Positions 62,514-64,000 of a stretch of 64,000 nt of DNA are shown here, piece after piece (the stretch's first letter is position 1; each line of letters begins with the position of its first letter). The notes below the pieces were generated by a model, which was given only the letters and a program-made list of their open reading frames with translations, ran no database searches and was not told the origin of the DNA. The DNA lies in assembly GCF_027921745.1 (NCBI RefSeq), contig NC_079239.1:2073501-2137500 (forward strand), written 5' to 3'. A program made the translations under genes and the position numbers. The DNA comes from Schizosaccharomyces osmophilus. Taxonomy: Eukaryota > Ascomycota > Schizosaccharomycetes > Schizosaccharomycetales > Schizosaccharomycetaceae.

Positions 62514-64000
62514 CTTGTTGACCTTTTGCAGAAAAGCTCTTGGCTACGTTGTGGTGGTGTGTACAAGAAGGAGGATGATCTGTGAATTCCTTTGAGACAA
62601 GTAAACGAAAGGCAGAAAAGACAGGTATTGATACGGCGTTTAAAAGAAAAGGAAAGAAAAGAAACGCGTTTGAAATGATGGAAGGTATTGGCTGATGCGA
62701 CGTCTGTTGGAGAAGATGGACTAAGGTTTCAAAACGTTTGTCAGACAAGAGAGCAATGGGTTAAGGAAAAGGAATGATCTCTTTTCTTGAATCGAAATGC
62801 AATACATGTTAATGGAAACCGAGAGCTTGAAGGAATATGTCTGAGATCGATTCTTAAAAACATGCAGTCTTCAGTGATCGCTTGTAAGGATGAAGAAACT
62901 TCGAAATTAGAAGTTTTTTTTTACTGAATATCTATGATATTCCAGTTTTACAATGCGGAAATATGAAATGCTCGATGCTTCGATGCCTGGGTTTGCTGTG
63001 CTACACAATGAAAAGGTAGGATCGTAGCTATTTAAGTGGACTTGATTTATGAAAATAAACCTTCAATTCATTTGAGAATTTTTTTCTTCAAATCTCTCCT
63101 TGTTGACTGGTTTTCTCCTTGAAACCATGAAGGAGAATCGCATATCTAAAGCCTTTTAAGCAAAGACAGCATTATTTCTTGCTCGACAGCTATATACTTT
63201 AATAATGAAAGATTGAATGGAAAAGGTTATGTGTTCCCTCAGAAACTCTACTATCTATAATTTACCTAAAGGGAATGGGCAAAGTGGGTTATCCCAAAAT
63301 TTTAAAGTCGGGTTGTTTTTGGAAATTGAATTTTTATTACATTCGAAGTAGACACAACACGAAAAAAGGGCATTAGCATCGGCAACAGCCGCTTCCAATC
63401 CAGTTTCGGTTTCTGCTGTTTGCTTTAGAGAAAGGCTATGCAACTTGCTGTCGAAAATCTTAAATCTTAATCAGATAATAATGATCCTAACAAAAGGAAA
63501 CTGATGAAAGTCTCATTTGAGGGCTGTGATCAGGCAATCGACCTTCCAGTGAAAGGAATACCTGATATGATTCCGCTGGTTTCTGGGTGTTCTCGGGAAT
63601 TGCTATTGACAGTTGCAATTTCTTGCACTAATTCTGTTAGCCTTGAAATAGGCATCAACCAAACGGAGGTTTTACTAATGGACGATTCCTGCTAGAAAGG
63701 AGCCTAGTCAGCCAGCTAGCCTTGATGGCTTAAAAAAAATGATAGGAACTTTTTTTTTCTGGTTTTCTTGTTTAATTTTCATCCATTGTTCCGGAATTAC
63801 TTTTAATTATTCTTTGGTCACTTCTACACTCAACGGCGAACGGGTTTCTAAGGTGTTTTTTGTTTAATCAGATTATATTAATAAGAATTATTTATATATG
63901 AAATACTTGAATTTTGCATTATCTATTTTTACAAAATTCAGACGCTGCAAAGTCTCTACGACAAGCAGCATATATTTAAAACAGACTCATATAATCCTGT
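62514..64000. other. Right end of window, no gene supported
   Basis: 1.49 kb, AT-rich. Contains the rna1 promoter. A 63-codon plus frame (63504-63695, MKVSFEGCDQ) and an 84-codon minus frame are unrecognised. S. pombe gene order would predict the gmh3 gene further right (from memory). Confidence 0.6.

Noticed and set aside
63502-63565. TGATGA (63502-63507) and CTGA (63562-63565) as a possible C/D snoRNA
   Set aside because: No terminal stem pairs the flanks and no guide-like rRNA match could be checked; both boxes are common by chance.
1-64000. tRNA, rRNA, CRISPR, transposon, LTR or virus-derived sequence
   Set aside because: No B-box-like GGTTCGANTCC in a tRNA context, no direct-repeat arrays beyond the coding repeat in snt1, and no reverse transcriptase, integrase or transposase frames were seen.

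Overview
The window reads as nuclear DNA of a fission yeast (genus Schizosaccharomyces), but not the S. pombe reference. It is AT-rich. Introns are short, with GTANGT-like 5' sites, CTAAC/CTAAT branch sites and AG 3' ends. Nearly every long reading frame matches a known fission yeast gene family, and gene order largely follows S. pombe blocks as I remember them. The locus names quoted are from memory. Several proteins differ in length from the S. pombe ones and the blocks are joined differently, so this is a relative such as a member of the S. octosporus/S. cryophilus group. I cannot name the species from sequence alone.

Layout: 1-32 kb follows the S. pombe chromosome II region SPBC543/SPBC16A3. 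It holds pku80 (5' end outside the window), a TPR/DnaJ co-chaperone, the septin spn3, two tandem quinone-oxidoreductase-like genes, thp1 (elsewhere in S. pombe), a PPR-like mitochondrial protein gene, rsm25, rae1, tad1, nrm1, oga1 and ufd1. From about 26.8 to 34 kb come cip1, an MFS transporter, coa5/pet191 and alpha-tubulin nda2, in inverted order relative to the first block. From 34.6 kb to the end the genes are those of the S. pombe chromosome I region SPAC2E12/SPAC22E12: hsf1, snt1, a GCIP-like gene, glo3, pik1, sck2, rlp24, set3, etp1, krp1, rrn10 and rna1.

The genes are unlinked housekeeping functions: DNA repair, chaperones, cytokinesis, tRNA editing, mRNA export, G1/S repression, ER-associated degradation, tubulin, heat-shock control, chromatin, lipid signalling, ribosome assembly, respiratory assembly, pro-protein processing and Ran cycling. 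snt1 and set3 encode subunits of the same Set3-type deacetylase complex. coa5 and etp1 both serve cytochrome c oxidase assembly.

I resolved exon structures by hand for pku80, spn3, both oxidoreductases, rae1, tad1, oga1, ufd1, coa5, nda2, hsf1, the GCIP-like gene, glo3, pik1, rlp24, rrn10 and one new candidate gene on the minus strand at 49634-50095. Where a reading frame begins at TTG or GTG I moved the start to the first suitable ATG. No tRNA, rRNA, CRISPR array, transposon or virus-derived element was seen. I found no convincing new multi-gene system. The best leads are the spliced 137-residue candidate gene, a structured noncoding region near 13.87-14.25 kb, a gene-conversion-like tract between the tandem oxidoreductases, and a tad1 intron whose start resembles the following exon.
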